A stretch of 61,768 nt of DNA, from positions 1 to 61,768 of the forward strand of contig DCVM01000185.1 in the NCBI GenBank assembly GCA_002327985.1, in the 5' to 3' direction. This DNA is from Syntrophaceae bacterium UBA2188 (GTDB lineage: Bacteria > Desulfobacterota > BSN033 > UBA1163). Position 1 is the stretch's first letter, and every line of letters begins with the position of its first letter. A model generated the notes under the pieces. The model was not told the origin of the DNA and made no database searches. It saw only the letters and a program-made list of their open reading frames with translations. Of the stretch, positions 32,672 through 41,377 are shown in pieces. Both the position numbers and the translations under genes were made by a program.

Positions 32672-33130
32672 TTATCCCTCTTTTTTCATTGGGATAATCT
32701 TGACTTTCTTTAGCTCTCCTTCCCCAAGGCTTTCCGTTTTGAGGGAATGGTCTTCTTTAAGGGTTACGTGAATGATCCTCCGGTCATGAGCATTGAATGG
32801 ACCAACGATGAGGGAACGTCCTGTCTTTTTTGCCTTTTCGCCCAATCGATGGGCCATCTGGACCACGCTATCTGCCCTTCTCTTCCTATAATCGTCAATA
32901 TCCAAAACGATCCTTATGGAACTCTTAAGCTGTTTGTTGACCATTCTGTTGACTATCATCTGGAGCGATTCCAAAGTGCGTCCATGTTTACCAATGAGAA
33001 TTCCCTCTTCATCCCCCTTGATTTCGATATGAAGAGTTCCTTCCCTTATAAACCCCTCCACCTCTTTCTTGATTCCCATTCGTTCCAGCAACCCTATTGT
33101 GAGCTGTTTGGCGACCTCTACTTCTTCCAA
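32672..33130 (-). CDS. jag: Jag/SpoIIIJ-associated RNA-binding protein (KH-R3H)
   Basis: A 152-residue protein: KH domain with EGILIGKHGRTLESLQMIVN (about residues 40-60), then the R3H domain with DIDDYRKRRADSVVQMAHRL and GPFNAHDRRIIHVTL. The N-terminal Jag_N domain found in some homologues is missing. It is an RNA-binding protein usually encoded beside yidC, as here (11 bases apart). Role inferred to be post-transcriptional control of envelope processes. Confidence 0.92.
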   Translation of the reverse strand: MEEVEVAKQLTIGLLERMGIKKEVEGFIREGTLHIEIKGDEEGILIGKHGRTLESLQMIVNRMVNKQLKSSIRIVLDIDDYRKRRADSVVQMAHRLGEKAKKTGRSLIVGPFNAHDRRIIHVTLKEDHSLKTESLGEGELKKVKIIPMKKEG

Positions 33131-33140
33131 GGTTCAAACC

Positions 33141-34862
33141 TCATGGTCTTTTATTCAAATAATATTGATGAGCTATGGATAAGACATTATTGATCAACCA
33201 GTATATCACGAGACCGGATGGAAAATTGAGGAAGAGAAAGGTGAACATCACTGGCATCAGCAGAAACATCTTGGCCTGTGTTGGATCGGCGGCCGTCGGG
33301 GTCATCTTTTGCTGGAGGACCATCGTGGCACCCATGATAATCGGAGTGATATAAATGGGGTCCTTTGCAGAAAGATCCATAATCCAAAGAAAGAAGGGGG
33401 CATGTCGCATCTCGATCCCAATCTGAAGGGCATTGTAAAGGGCAATGAATACTGGGATCTGGATGAGCATCGGGAGGCAACCGCTCATAGGGTTGATTTT
33501 TCTCCTTTTATAAAGGAGCATGATTTCCTGTTGAAGTTTCGCCTTATCATTCTTGAACTGAGTTTTGAGTCGGTTCATCTCCGGCTGCACCTTCTGCATC
33601 TCCTTCATCGATCTCATACTGATCTGTGTCAAGGGAAGGAAAATGATTTTGATTAGAATGCTGAGAATGATAATATCAAGCCCATAATTTTTAGTGACAG
33701 TATGGGTGAGCCTCAAAAACCAGAGGAGGGGTTTTGCCACGATCGTAAAGAAACCATAATCGATCAGCTTTTCTGCGCCAACACCCAAGGTTTTCAAAAG
33801 GTCTTCATCCTTTGGACCCAAGTAGATCTGATATTGAGCACTAACCTTCTCCCGGGGAGGAATGGAAATAGGGGAGGGGAGGATGTCTGCTTTAAGCAGA
33901 TTCTTTTCAGCGCTTTTCACAGAAAGGGTGATCTCATTCGATGGTGGAGGGATTAAGAGGACAGCAAAATATTCCCCTCCAAAAGAAAACCATTTAATGT
34001 CCCCTTTCTCTGTAATTTCGAAAGGTTCGATGACAGTCTTTTGGGTTCCACACCCGGGGACGCAGCCTGATGTGGCTGCTCCCCCGAACTCATTCTTCTC
34101 CACCTTCTGATTCCTGAGGAAAGAGTATTTCAAGCCGTAATCCTTGTTTTCCTCTTTTGACAGTTTTTCCAGCTCAATCTTTCCAATCCATCCCAGCCCC
34201 AATTGATTTGTGACTTCTTTTGCTGAATTGTTTTGAACTTCCACTTCCAGATGGATGGTATATCGATCAGAGGAAAACCTGAATCGTTTCAATATCTTCA
34301 ACCCTTCCTCCAAACTCTTTGAAAATGTAATCTCACCCTTTTCACCGCTTTCAAGCAATCGGAGTTGGTCTTTATCCACCTCCCAATTTTCATCAGAAAG
34401 AGAAAGGGTTAAACCTAAGGGAAGACCTTTATCCTCTTCCGTATTGATGAGATCAAGAGGACTTGGCTTTTTCGGTGCATCCGCTTTTTTACCAAGAATC
34501 TCTTCAACGAACTGGGTTAATTTTATTGTCAGGGCAGATTGATTCACACTGTCTTCAAATTTCTTAAGTTTGAAATGCTTTAATCTCGCATCCTCAGAGG
34601 TAAAGACTGCCCAATAATTCTGTGTTTCTATAGAGACTTCCTTCTTGGGAACAACCTTTTGTTTCGCAGTAGGCTTTGACTCTTTAATGCTAATGCGGTC
34701 CTTTTTTTCGGTGGTTTTCTCCGGAGAAACAACCTGTTCTTTCTTTACCTCCTGGGTTTCCGGCTTAGTCGGTGTAGGGGGAAAGATCTTTGATTGAATA
34801 ACAGTCCAAAGTAAAATTACACCAAATGTCAATAATATCGCAAAGATAGCTCTTTTTTCCAT
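33141..34862 (-). CDS. yidC: Membrane protein insertase YidC
   Basis: A 573-residue Gram-negative-type YidC: N-terminal membrane helix (AIFAILLTFGVILLWTVI), a large periplasmic domain to about residue 350, then the five-helix insertase core (DIIILSILIKIIFLPLTQIS, MLIQIPVFIALYNAL, FLNFPSGLVIYWLINNVLSI). A Lys-rich linker around residues 40-75 is normal. It inserts and folds inner-membrane proteins with or without SecYEG. Confidence 0.96.
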   Translation of the reverse strand: MEKRAIFAILLTFGVILLWTVIQSKIFPPTPTKPETQEVKKEQVVSPEKTTEKKDRISIKESKPTAKQKVVPKKEVSIETQNYWAVFTSEDARLKHFKLKKFEDSVNQSALTIKLTQFVEEILGKKADAPKKPSPLDLINTEEDKGLPLGLTLSLSDENWEVDKDQLRLLESGEKGEITFSKSLEEGLKILKRFRFSSDRYTIHLEVEVQNNSAKEVTNQLGLGWIGKIELEKLSKEENKDYGLKYSFLRNQKVEKNEFGGAATSGCVPGCGTQKTVIEPFEITEKGDIKWFSFGGEYFAVLLIPPPSNEITLSVKSAEKNLLKADILPSPISIPPREKVSAQYQIYLGPKDEDLLKTLGVGAEKLIDYGFFTIVAKPLLWFLRLTHTVTKNYGLDIIILSILIKIIFLPLTQISMRSMKEMQKVQPEMNRLKTQFKNDKAKLQQEIMLLYKRRKINPMSGCLPMLIQIPVFIALYNALQIGIEMRHAPFFLWIMDLSAKDPIYITPIIMGATMVLQQKMTPTAADPTQAKMFLLMPVMFTFLFLNFPSGLVIYWLINNVLSIAHQYYLNKRP

Positions 34863-34886
34863 ATCTCTTTGCCTTAAATACCCTTC

Positions 34887-35141
34887 CTAAGATTTTTTGA
34901 TCATTTCGGGAACCGGATCGTATCCGCCAGGATGGAAAGGATGACACTTGATCAGTCTCTTGAGTATGAGCCACGACCCCTCTATGATTCCGAAACGCTG
35001 TACCGACAACAAAGCATAAGAGGAACAGGAAGGAGTGAAACGGCAGCATGGCCCAAAAAGAATGGAAAGCGAATAGCGATAGAGCTGGATGAAAATGATA
35101 AGTCCCTCTTTGGCCAATTTTTGGATCGTTCCCTTGTTCAT
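34887..35141 (-). CDS. yidD: Membrane protein insertion efficiency factor YidD
   Basis: An 84-residue YidD: LIIFIQLYRYSLSILFGPCC then RFTPSCSSYALLSVQRFGII and KCHPFHPGGYDPVPE. These are the invariant family blocks. Start 35141 (MNKGTIQK) overlaps the rnpA stop as ATGA, so I reject the longer 103-residue frame. Confidence 0.93.
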   Translation of the reverse strand: MNKGTIQKLAKEGLIIFIQLYRYSLSILFGPCCRFTPSCSSYALLSVQRFGIIEGSWLILKRLIKCHPFHPGGYDPVPEMIKKS

Positions 35142-35491
35142 ATATTGAAGAATCCCTTTAGTTCTTCTTCCGCCTCTTGATATCGATTGATCGAACACCC
35201 CTTTTTAACCATCAAAATAAGATCATAACGGCCTCTAATTTGATGCTTGTGAAGGCGAAAGAATTCTCGGATCAATCGTTTCATTCGATTTCGAAACGTT
35301 GCTGGACCAATTTCCTTTTTGACCACAATCCCCAATCGGTGAAACATGTTCTCGCTCTTCATCATAAAAAGGACAAAATTTCGAGAAGAAACTCTTCTCC
35401 CACTTTTCATAATTCTTCTGAAATCCTGGGGATGAGCGATCCGCTCCTTTTTTGTAAACCTGAAGGAACCTTTCACGATGATCCCTGTCAT
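35138..35491 (-). CDS. rnpA: Ribonuclease P protein component
   Basis: A 117-residue RnpA: FTKKERIAHPQDFRRIMKSG near the start and the RNA-binding signature RNRMKRLIREFFR in the middle. It binds the RNase P RNA for tRNA 5' processing. The start is either ATG 35491 or GTG 35476; a GGAG lies directly before the ATG, which would favour the GTG. It is flanked by rpmH and yidD in the standard order. Confidence 0.93.
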   Translation of the reverse strand: MTGIIVKGSFRFTKKERIAHPQDFRRIMKSGRRVSSRNFVLFMMKSENMFHRLGIVVKKEIGPATFRNRMKRLIREFFRLHKHQIRGRYDLILMVKKGCSINRYQEAEEELKGFFNI

Positions 35492-35542
35492 CTCCAGCGA
35501 TTGATGGAATGAGCCCTTTTACCGTCTTCAGGAGTTCAGGGT

Positions 35543-35677
35543 TCAGACGGTCAACCTTTTCCTTCCCTTCGCTCGCCTCCGCTTTAAAATGTTTCGACCG
35601 CTCTTGGTACTCATCCTCTCCAAGAATCCATGGGTCCTCTTCCGCCTCAGATTGCTGGGCTGATATGTCCTTTTCAT
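35543..35677 (-). CDS. rpmH: 50S ribosomal protein L34
   Basis: A 44-residue basic protein: MKRTYQPSNLRRKRTHGFLE then RMSTKSGRNILKRRRAKGRK ending RLTV. This is unmistakably L34, although the usual GFRARM is GFLERM and GRRVL is GRNIL. A GAAGAGG precedes ATG 35677. It opens the rpmH-rnpA-yidD-yidC-jag-mnmE operon. Confidence 0.96.
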   Translation of the reverse strand: MKRTYQPSNLRRKRTHGFLERMSTKSGRNILKRRRAKGRKRLTV

Positions 35678-35728
35678 TGAATTCCTCTTCCCTAAGTGCA
35701 GCTTATTTTTGAAATGGTTAGGGTTCCA

Positions 35729-35757
35729 ATTTAAACCATATTTATGATTCTTGTCAA
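35729..35757 (-). promoter_or_regulatory. Promoter of the rpmH operon
   Basis: On the minus strand TTGACA (35757-35752), 17 bases, TTAAAT (35734-35729). Transcription would start about 45 bases before the L34 ATG. Confidence 0.6.
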
Positions 35758-35787
35758 GATTCCCCCTTCATTTCGCTCTTAATTTTG

Positions 35788-35816
35788 TTGACAGAAGAGG
35801 GGTTTTTATATTAAGT
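35788..35816 (+). promoter_or_regulatory. Putative gyrA promoter
   Basis: TTGACA (35788-35793), 17 bases, TTAAGT (35811-35816). The -10 is weak. It is divergent from the rpmH promoter and about 140 bases before the gyrA ATG. The leader holds no recognised riboswitch. Confidence 0.45.
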
Positions 35817-35959
35817 TTTTTCAGTAAAATTGAAGTTCTCCACCCAGAAGGGCAGGGCTTCCCGGAGAAGACAAATTACCCATCATCTTGCCCGTAAACT
35901 TAAATGAGAAAAGATGAGTTAAGGATTCTTTTCGGCCCTATCTCATTTCAGGAGCTTCC

Positions 35960-38386
35960 ATGAATATGGCTATCGAGCACATCCCCGTCAATATCGAAGA
36001 TGAGATGAAAAAGTCCTACATGGACTACGCGATGAGCGTCATCATCGGTCGAGCCCTGCCAGACGTGAGGGATGGTCTCAAACCTGTTCATCGCCGAATT
36101 CTTTATGCGATGAATGAGTTAAATAACGATTGGGATAAACCCTATAAGAAATCTGCAAGAATCGTTGGCGACGTGATCGGTAAATATCATCCCCACGGGG
36201 ACATGGCGGTCTACGATGCCATCGTCAGGATGGCACAGGATTTCTCTCTCCGTTATCCGCTGATCGACGGCCAAGGAAACTTTGGCTCTATTGATGGCGA
36301 TCCCCCTGCGGCCATGCGATATACGGAAATACGGATGGCCAAACTCTCAGCTGAATTACTGTCTGATATTGATAAAGAAACCGTCGACTTCCTCCCAAAC
36401 TATGATGAATCCTTAGTAGAACCCTCCTTGCTTCCATCCAAATTTCCGAACCTCGTTGTCAACGGCTCTTCGGGAATCGCTGTAGGAATGGCAACCAACA
36501 TCCCCCCTCATAACCTCGTCGAAACCATTAATGCCATCATCTCCCTGATTGAAAACCCTGAAATCTCTGTGAGGGAATTGATGGAGTATCTTCCCGGGCC
36601 TGACTTTCCCACGGGCGCTTTTATTTATGGGAAAGAGGGCATCCGCCAGGCTTATGAAACCGGAAAGGGCGTGATCCAGCTTCGATCGAGAGCCCTCATC
36701 GAGAGGGATCGAAAGGGAGAGCGTGAAAATATCGTCGTCACCGAACTTCCCTATCAAACCAACAAGGCCAAGCTCATTGAAAGAATCGCTGAGTTGGTCC
36801 AGGAGAGAGCCATAGAGGGGATTTCCAACATCCGAGACGAATCGGATAGGGAAGGGATGAGGGTGGTGATCGAACTGAAACGAAATGAGGTGGCCGAAGT
36901 CATCCTCAACCAGCTTTATAAACACACGCAGATGCAAACTTCTTTCGGGATCATTCTCTTGGCCATCCATCAGAATCAGCCGAAGTTGCTCTCCCTCAAA
37001 GAGATGCTCCATTTCTTTGTTCAACATCGTCAAGAGGTGGTGATCCGGAGATCCCGTTTTGACTTAAATAAAGCTGAGGCCAGGGCCCATATCCTTGAAG
37101 GCTTGAAAAAGGCGCTTGATCATATTGATGCCATCATCGCCACGATCAAGGCCTCTAAAACCCCCAAGGAGGCAAAAGAACGCATGATGGATCGGTTCGC
37201 CTTCTCGGATGAACAGGCCCAAGCAATTCTGGAGATGAGGCTCCAACGGCTCACCAACCTTGAACAACGGAAAATTGTGGAAGAGTACGAGCAGACCATC
37301 AAATTGATTAATCGGTTAAAGGCCCTCCTCGGGAGTGAACGCTTGATTCTTAATCTGATCAAGGAGGAACTCCTTTCCATCCGGGACACATTTGGAGACG
37401 AGAGGAAGACGGAGATTGTGGAGGCCGCCCCGGAAATACGGGTCGAAGACCTCATCGCCGAAGAGGACATGGTGGTGACGATCACTCATACGGGATATAT
37501 CAAGAGGAACCCCATCAGCCTCTACCGGAGCCAGCATCGCGGTGGGAAGGGGAAGGTAGGAATCAATGTCAAAGAGGAAGATTTCGTAGAGGATCTCTTT
37601 ATCGCCTCGACCCATGATTACATCTTGTTCTTTACGGATGCCGGAAAGATCCACTGGATGAAGGTCCACGAACTTCCACAAGCGGGCCGGATCACACGAG
37701 GGAAAGCCATTATCAATCTCCTTCATCTCAATCCCCAGGAGAAGGTGACCACGATTCTCTCTCTCAAAGACTTTGCCAAAGACAAGTTCATCACCTTTAT
37801 GACCCAACGGGGGACCATCAAGAAGACGACCTTGGAGGCCTACAGTAATCCCCGGTCGGGTGGTATCATCGCCATCCACCTCGATGAGGGGGATGAGCTC
37901 ATCTCCGCCAAACTGACCGATGGAAAACAGCACCTTTTTATCGGTACCCGAATGGGGAAGGCTATTCATTTTCCTGAAACCCAGATCAGAGAGATAGGCC
38001 GTACGGCTCGCGGGATCAGAGGAATCAAGATTTCGAAAGAAGACGTGGTGGTGGGGATGGAAGCCGTTGCTCCTCACACTCAGATCCTCACGGTCACCGC
38101 TCATGGTTATGGAAAACGAACCCAGGCCGCTGAATATCGAATTCAGAATCGCGGAGGATCGGGTATCTTTACGGTAAAAAGGACTCAAAGAACAGGAGAT
38201 GTGATCAACATCAAAACGGTTGTGGATGAGGATGAGTTGATGGTCATTTCCAATAAGGGGAAAATCATTCGTTTGCGAGCCGTGGATATCCCTGTTCAAG
38301 GAAGAAGCACCCAAGGGGTGAAGCTGATCACTCTTGATGAGGGGGAAAGGGTGGTCTCTGTAGCGAAGTTGGCAGAGAAAGAATAA
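35960..38386 (+). CDS. gyrA: DNA gyrase subunit A
   Basis: An 808-residue type II topoisomerase A subunit. The catalytic Tyr is in AAMRYTEIRM, the N-terminal MDYAMSVIIGRALPDVRDGL is standard, and the C-terminal beta-pinwheel carries a GyrA box (SQHRGGKGK), which marks it as gyrase rather than ParC. AGGAGC precedes the ATG. It lies between rpmH and dnaA, a place where many genomes have only oriC. Confidence 0.96.
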   Translation: MNMAIEHIPVNIEDEMKKSYMDYAMSVIIGRALPDVRDGLKPVHRRILYAMNELNNDWDKPYKKSARIVGDVIGKYHPHGDMAVYDAIVRMAQDFSLRYPLIDGQGNFGSIDGDPPAAMRYTEIRMAKLSAELLSDIDKETVDFLPNYDESLVEPSLLPSKFPNLVVNGSSGIAVGMATNIPPHNLVETINAIISLIENPEISVRELMEYLPGPDFPTGAFIYGKEGIRQAYETGKGVIQLRSRALIERDRKGERENIVVTELPYQTNKAKLIERIAELVQERAIEGISNIRDESDREGMRVVIELKRNEVAEVILNQLYKHTQMQTSFGIILLAIHQNQPKLLSLKEMLHFFVQHRQEVVIRRSRFDLNKAEARAHILEGLKKALDHIDAIIATIKASKTPKEAKERMMDRFAFSDEQAQAILEMRLQRLTNLEQRKIVEEYEQTIKLINRLKALLGSERLILNLIKEELLSIRDTFGDERKTEIVEAAPEIRVEDLIAEEDMVVTITHTGYIKRNPISLYRSQHRGGKGKVGINVKEEDFVEDLFIASTHDYILFFTDAGKIHWMKVHELPQAGRITRGKAIINLLHLNPQEKVTTILSLKDFAKDKFITFMTQRGTIKKTTLEAYSNPRSGGIIAIHLDEGDELISAKLTDGKQHLFIGTRMGKAIHFPETQIREIGRTARGIRGIKISKEDVVVGMEAVAPHTQILTVTAHGYGKRTQAAEYRIQNRGGSGIFTVKRTQRTGDVINIKTVVDEDELMVISNKGKIIRLRAVDIPVQGRSTQGVKLITLDEGERVVSVAKLAEKE

Positions 38387-38633
38387 GGCCTATTAAAAAA
38401 AACTTGATTTTTTTTAATATTGGATTTAATATAGATGACGATAATTTTCAAAAATTTTAATCCTCAAAAATTATCCCCTCTTTGTCTTTAATTTCATTTA
38501 TCCACAGTTGTGGAAACGTTGTGCAAAGAGACTTATAACTCATTGAAAATGAAGATGTTTTCTTTTTGGGGTGCTTCCCGCCCATTCTTTCGGAACCCTT
38601 CTTCTGCCGCGTCAAACCATCAAGGTCGATTCC
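38387..38633. other. oriC: Probable oriC element / dnaA regulatory region
   Basis: AT-rich gap before dnaA. A perfect 11-bp inverted repeat ATTAAAAAAAA/TTTTTTTTAAT at 38392-38418 lies right after gyrA and could serve as a terminator or an unwinding element. An exact DnaA box TTATCCACA is at 38498-38506, immediately followed by an inverted near-match TTGTGGAAA at 38508-38516. DnaA probably binds here to start replication and to control its own gene. Only one perfect box is present, so the main origin could include the dnaA-dnaN gap as well. Confidence 0.6.
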
Positions 38634-39971
38634 ATGGACGATTTATGGCCTAAGGTGATCGATTCATTAAAAGAAAGAGTCGGTCAACAGAATTTTGACA
38701 TTTGGATTAAACCGATTCACTTTGTCTCCTATGAGGGAGAAAAGGTTGAGTTAGAGGTCCCGAATCGATTCTTCAAGGAATGGATCAATGAACACTATTC
38801 CCTCCAGATCAAAGACGCGGTCGCTCTTTTCACCCAGACGCCCTGCCAACTCCAGTTTCGAATTAGAAATTATAATATCCAAGGAAATGACCCGATCTCC
38901 CAACCCTTGCCCAGCTACGAACCGCAAGTCTTCCATTCTTTCCAACCGATCTTTAATCCAAAATACACGTTTGACCATTTTGTAGTGGGAGCGAGTAACC
39001 AGTTTGCCCATGCGGCTTGCTTGGCCGTGGCTGATTTACCAGCCAAAAACTACAATCCCTTCTTTATTTATGGGGGGGTGGGTTTGGGTAAAACCCATCT
39101 CCTTCACGCCATCGGAAACCATATCTTACAGCATCGCATCCTTCCGGATGTGAGGAAGATCTGCTACATTTCATCGGAAGAATTCACGAATGAGCTGATT
39201 AATTCCCTTCGCTACGAGAAGATGGATGAGTTTCGAAATAAATTTAGGAAGATGGACATCCTCCTGATCGACGACATTCAATTCATCTCCGGAAAAGAAA
39301 GGACCCAAGCCGAATTCTTCCATACCTTTAACTCTCTCTATGAGGCGCGAAAGCAAATCGTCGTCACCAGTGATAAATTTCCAAAGGATATTCCCAATTT
39401 TGAGGAACGCCTTCGTTCTCGTTTTGAATGGGGGTTGATTGCTGACATTCAGCCTCCGGACATTGAAACCAAGGTCGCCATCTTAAGAAAGAAGGCGGAG
39501 ATGGAAAATATACTCCTTCCCAATGATGTGGCGTTCTTTCTGGCCTCACAAATTGACTCGAATGTCAGAATTTTAGAGGGATCCCTTATTCGCATCGGTG
39601 CCTTCGCTTCCCTCACCAAAACACCGATTGATATCCAATTGGCCAAAGAAATTTTAAAAAATATTATTAAACCTAAAGAAGAGTTTGTTTCGATCGATCT
39701 GGTTCAAAAAGTGGTTTCTAACTTTTTTAATATTAAAATTTCAGATTTAAAGGTGAAAAGAAAAAATAAGGGGTATGTTCTTCCTCGACAAATCGCCATG
39801 TATCTCTCTCGAAAATTAACGAACGCCTCGCTGCTTGAAATTGGAGATAAATTTGGAGGAAAAGATCATTCCACAGTTCTCCATTCCATTAAAAAAGTGG
39901 AAGAAAAGATGACCCAAGAATCTTCTTTTAAAGACACCTTAGAAAATTTACAGAGTCGAATTAAATCTTAA
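38634..39971 (+). CDS. dnaA: Chromosomal replication initiator protein DnaA
   Basis: A 445-residue DnaA. N-terminal domain I (DDLWPKVIDSLKERVGQQNF), AAA+ domain with GGVGLGKTHLLHAIGN and LLIDDIQFI, and the C-terminal DNA-binding signature GGKDHSTVLHSI. Start 38634 (MDDLWPKV) is chosen over the GTG at 38571, which adds 21 residues unlike DnaA. It melts oriC and loads helicase. Confidence 0.96.
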   Translation: MDDLWPKVIDSLKERVGQQNFDIWIKPIHFVSYEGEKVELEVPNRFFKEWINEHYSLQIKDAVALFTQTPCQLQFRIRNYNIQGNDPISQPLPSYEPQVFHSFQPIFNPKYTFDHFVVGASNQFAHAACLAVADLPAKNYNPFFIYGGVGLGKTHLLHAIGNHILQHRILPDVRKICYISSEEFTNELINSLRYEKMDEFRNKFRKMDILLIDDIQFISGKERTQAEFFHTFNSLYEARKQIVVTSDKFPKDIPNFEERLRSRFEWGLIADIQPPDIETKVAILRKKAEMENILLPNDVAFFLASQIDSNVRILEGSLIRIGAFASLTKTPIDIQLAKEILKNIIKPKEEFVSIDLVQKVVSNFFNIKISDLKVKRKNKGYVLPRQIAMYLSRKLTNASLLEIGDKFGGKDHSTVLHSIKKVEEKMTQESSFKDTLENLQSRIKS

Positions 39972-40193
39972 ACGACACTCCTTTCGTCGTGTTAATGACG
40001 TGGAAATGTTGTGAATGAAGGAGGAAATCAACCGACTCTTTAATCTGGACACAAAATTCCAAAAAGCCTTGCATCAAGATTCCACAGTAAATTGTTTCTT
40101 TTTATTTGTAAGTTAGGACGGTTTTCTTCATTTCCACAGACATAGACGGTGATGATGATCTATAAAGATAAAGAATATTATTAGGAGGCTGAT
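39972..40193. other. dnaA-dnaN intergenic region with DnaA-box-like sites
   Basis: Contains several one-mismatch or two-mismatch DnaA boxes: TGTGAATGA (40010-40018, inverted), GATTCCACA (40078-40086) and ATTTCCACA (40130-40138), in AT-rich sequence. It may be part of a bipartite origin with 38387-38633. AGGAGG for dnaN ends 6 bases before 40194. Confidence 0.5.
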
Positions 40194-41327
40194 ATGACGA
40201 GTTTTGAAATCGACAAAAGGGAGTTTATAAAAGGATTGAGTTTAATGCAAAGCGTTGCTGGAAGAAAAACAACGCTTCCCATTCTTTCCCATATTCTATT
40301 AGAATGGGAGAAAAACTTCCTCTTTCTAACCGGAACAGATTTAGAGACGGGAATTTGTGAAGAATTGATTGCTACCGTTCACGAGAAGGGAAAGGCCTCT
40401 GTTTCAGCAAAGAAATTATATGAAATTGTCAGGGAATTACCCGAAGAGACGATGTCGATCCAAAAGAAAGAAAATCAATGGATTACCCTCCAATGCGGAA
40501 AATCCGTCTTTAATCTGGCCGGCCTGGATCCAGAAGAGTTTCCCTCTCTTCCTGCTTATCAGGAGGAGCATTTTTCAACGGTTTCGACGCAACTCATCAG
40601 AGAGATGATAGAAAAAACGGTTTTTGCTGCCTCGAATGAAGAATCCCGATATCATCTCAACGGGGTTCTTTTTGTTCAGACCAAACAAGGAGGGAAAGAG
40701 ATTTTAAGAATGGTCGCTACCGACGGCCATCGTCTCTCCCTGGTTGATCAAGAAAATCTCAACATACGTGGCATCGAAGAAAAAGGAATGATTGTTCCCA
40801 AAAAAGGCGTTTTAGAAATTAGAAAAATCATTGGAGATCGAGATGGGGAAGAGGGGATGGGAATCTATTTCAATTCCACCCATGGGTTTTTTAAAATGGG
40901 AAAATCTCTCACGGTCATTCGACTCATCGATGGCGAATTTCCAGAATATGAACAGGTGATTCCAAAAGGAAATGATAAAAGATTAGTGATGTCCAAAGAA
41001 AAGATGGTGAGTTCTTTAAAGCGCGTTTCTACGATGGCCAGCGAAAGAATGGAGGGAGTAAAAATTTCTCTTAAAAAGAATAGTATGGAAATGTCCTCCA
41101 CGCATCAAGATTTTGGAGATGCCAAAGAAGAGGTCGAGGTCGGTTACGAAGGACCTCCTCTTCAGGTTGGATTTAACGCCAGATATTTGATTGAAGCACT
41201 CCATGTCATGGAGACAGAAGAAGTGGTCATGGAGTTGAAGGATGAAGGAAGCCCCGGAATCCTACGGCCCTCATCGACAACGGGGCCATCCAGTCAATTT
41301 TGCATCATCATGCCCATGAGGCTTTAA
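40194..41327 (+). CDS. dnaN: DNA polymerase III beta sliding clamp
   Basis: A 377-residue clamp with the three-domain pattern: GRKTTLPILSHILLEW, RMVATDGHRLSL and the terminal CIIMPMRL. It tethers the replicative polymerase. It follows dnaA in the canonical order and has an excellent ribosome binding site. Confidence 0.95.
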   Translation: MTSFEIDKREFIKGLSLMQSVAGRKTTLPILSHILLEWEKNFLFLTGTDLETGICEELIATVHEKGKASVSAKKLYEIVRELPEETMSIQKKENQWITLQCGKSVFNLAGLDPEEFPSLPAYQEEHFSTVSTQLIREMIEKTVFAASNEESRYHLNGVLFVQTKQGGKEILRMVATDGHRLSLVDQENLNIRGIEEKGMIVPKKGVLEIRKIIGDRDGEEGMGIYFNSTHGFFKMGKSLTVIRLIDGEFPEYEQVIPKGNDKRLVMSKEKMVSSLKRVSTMASERMEGVKISLKKNSMEMSSTHQDFGDAKEEVEVGYEGPPLQVGFNARYLIEALHVMETEEVVMELKDEGSPGILRPSSTTGPSSQFCIIMPMRL

Positions 41328-41377
41328 ATCGAGCACTCAGGAAGTCAAGGGGATACATCACCAAAGAGGGAGCGGGA

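Noticed and set aside
38571..38633. GTG start giving DnaA 21 extra residues
   Set aside because: The extra residues do not resemble DnaA domain I, which begins at MDDLWPKV.
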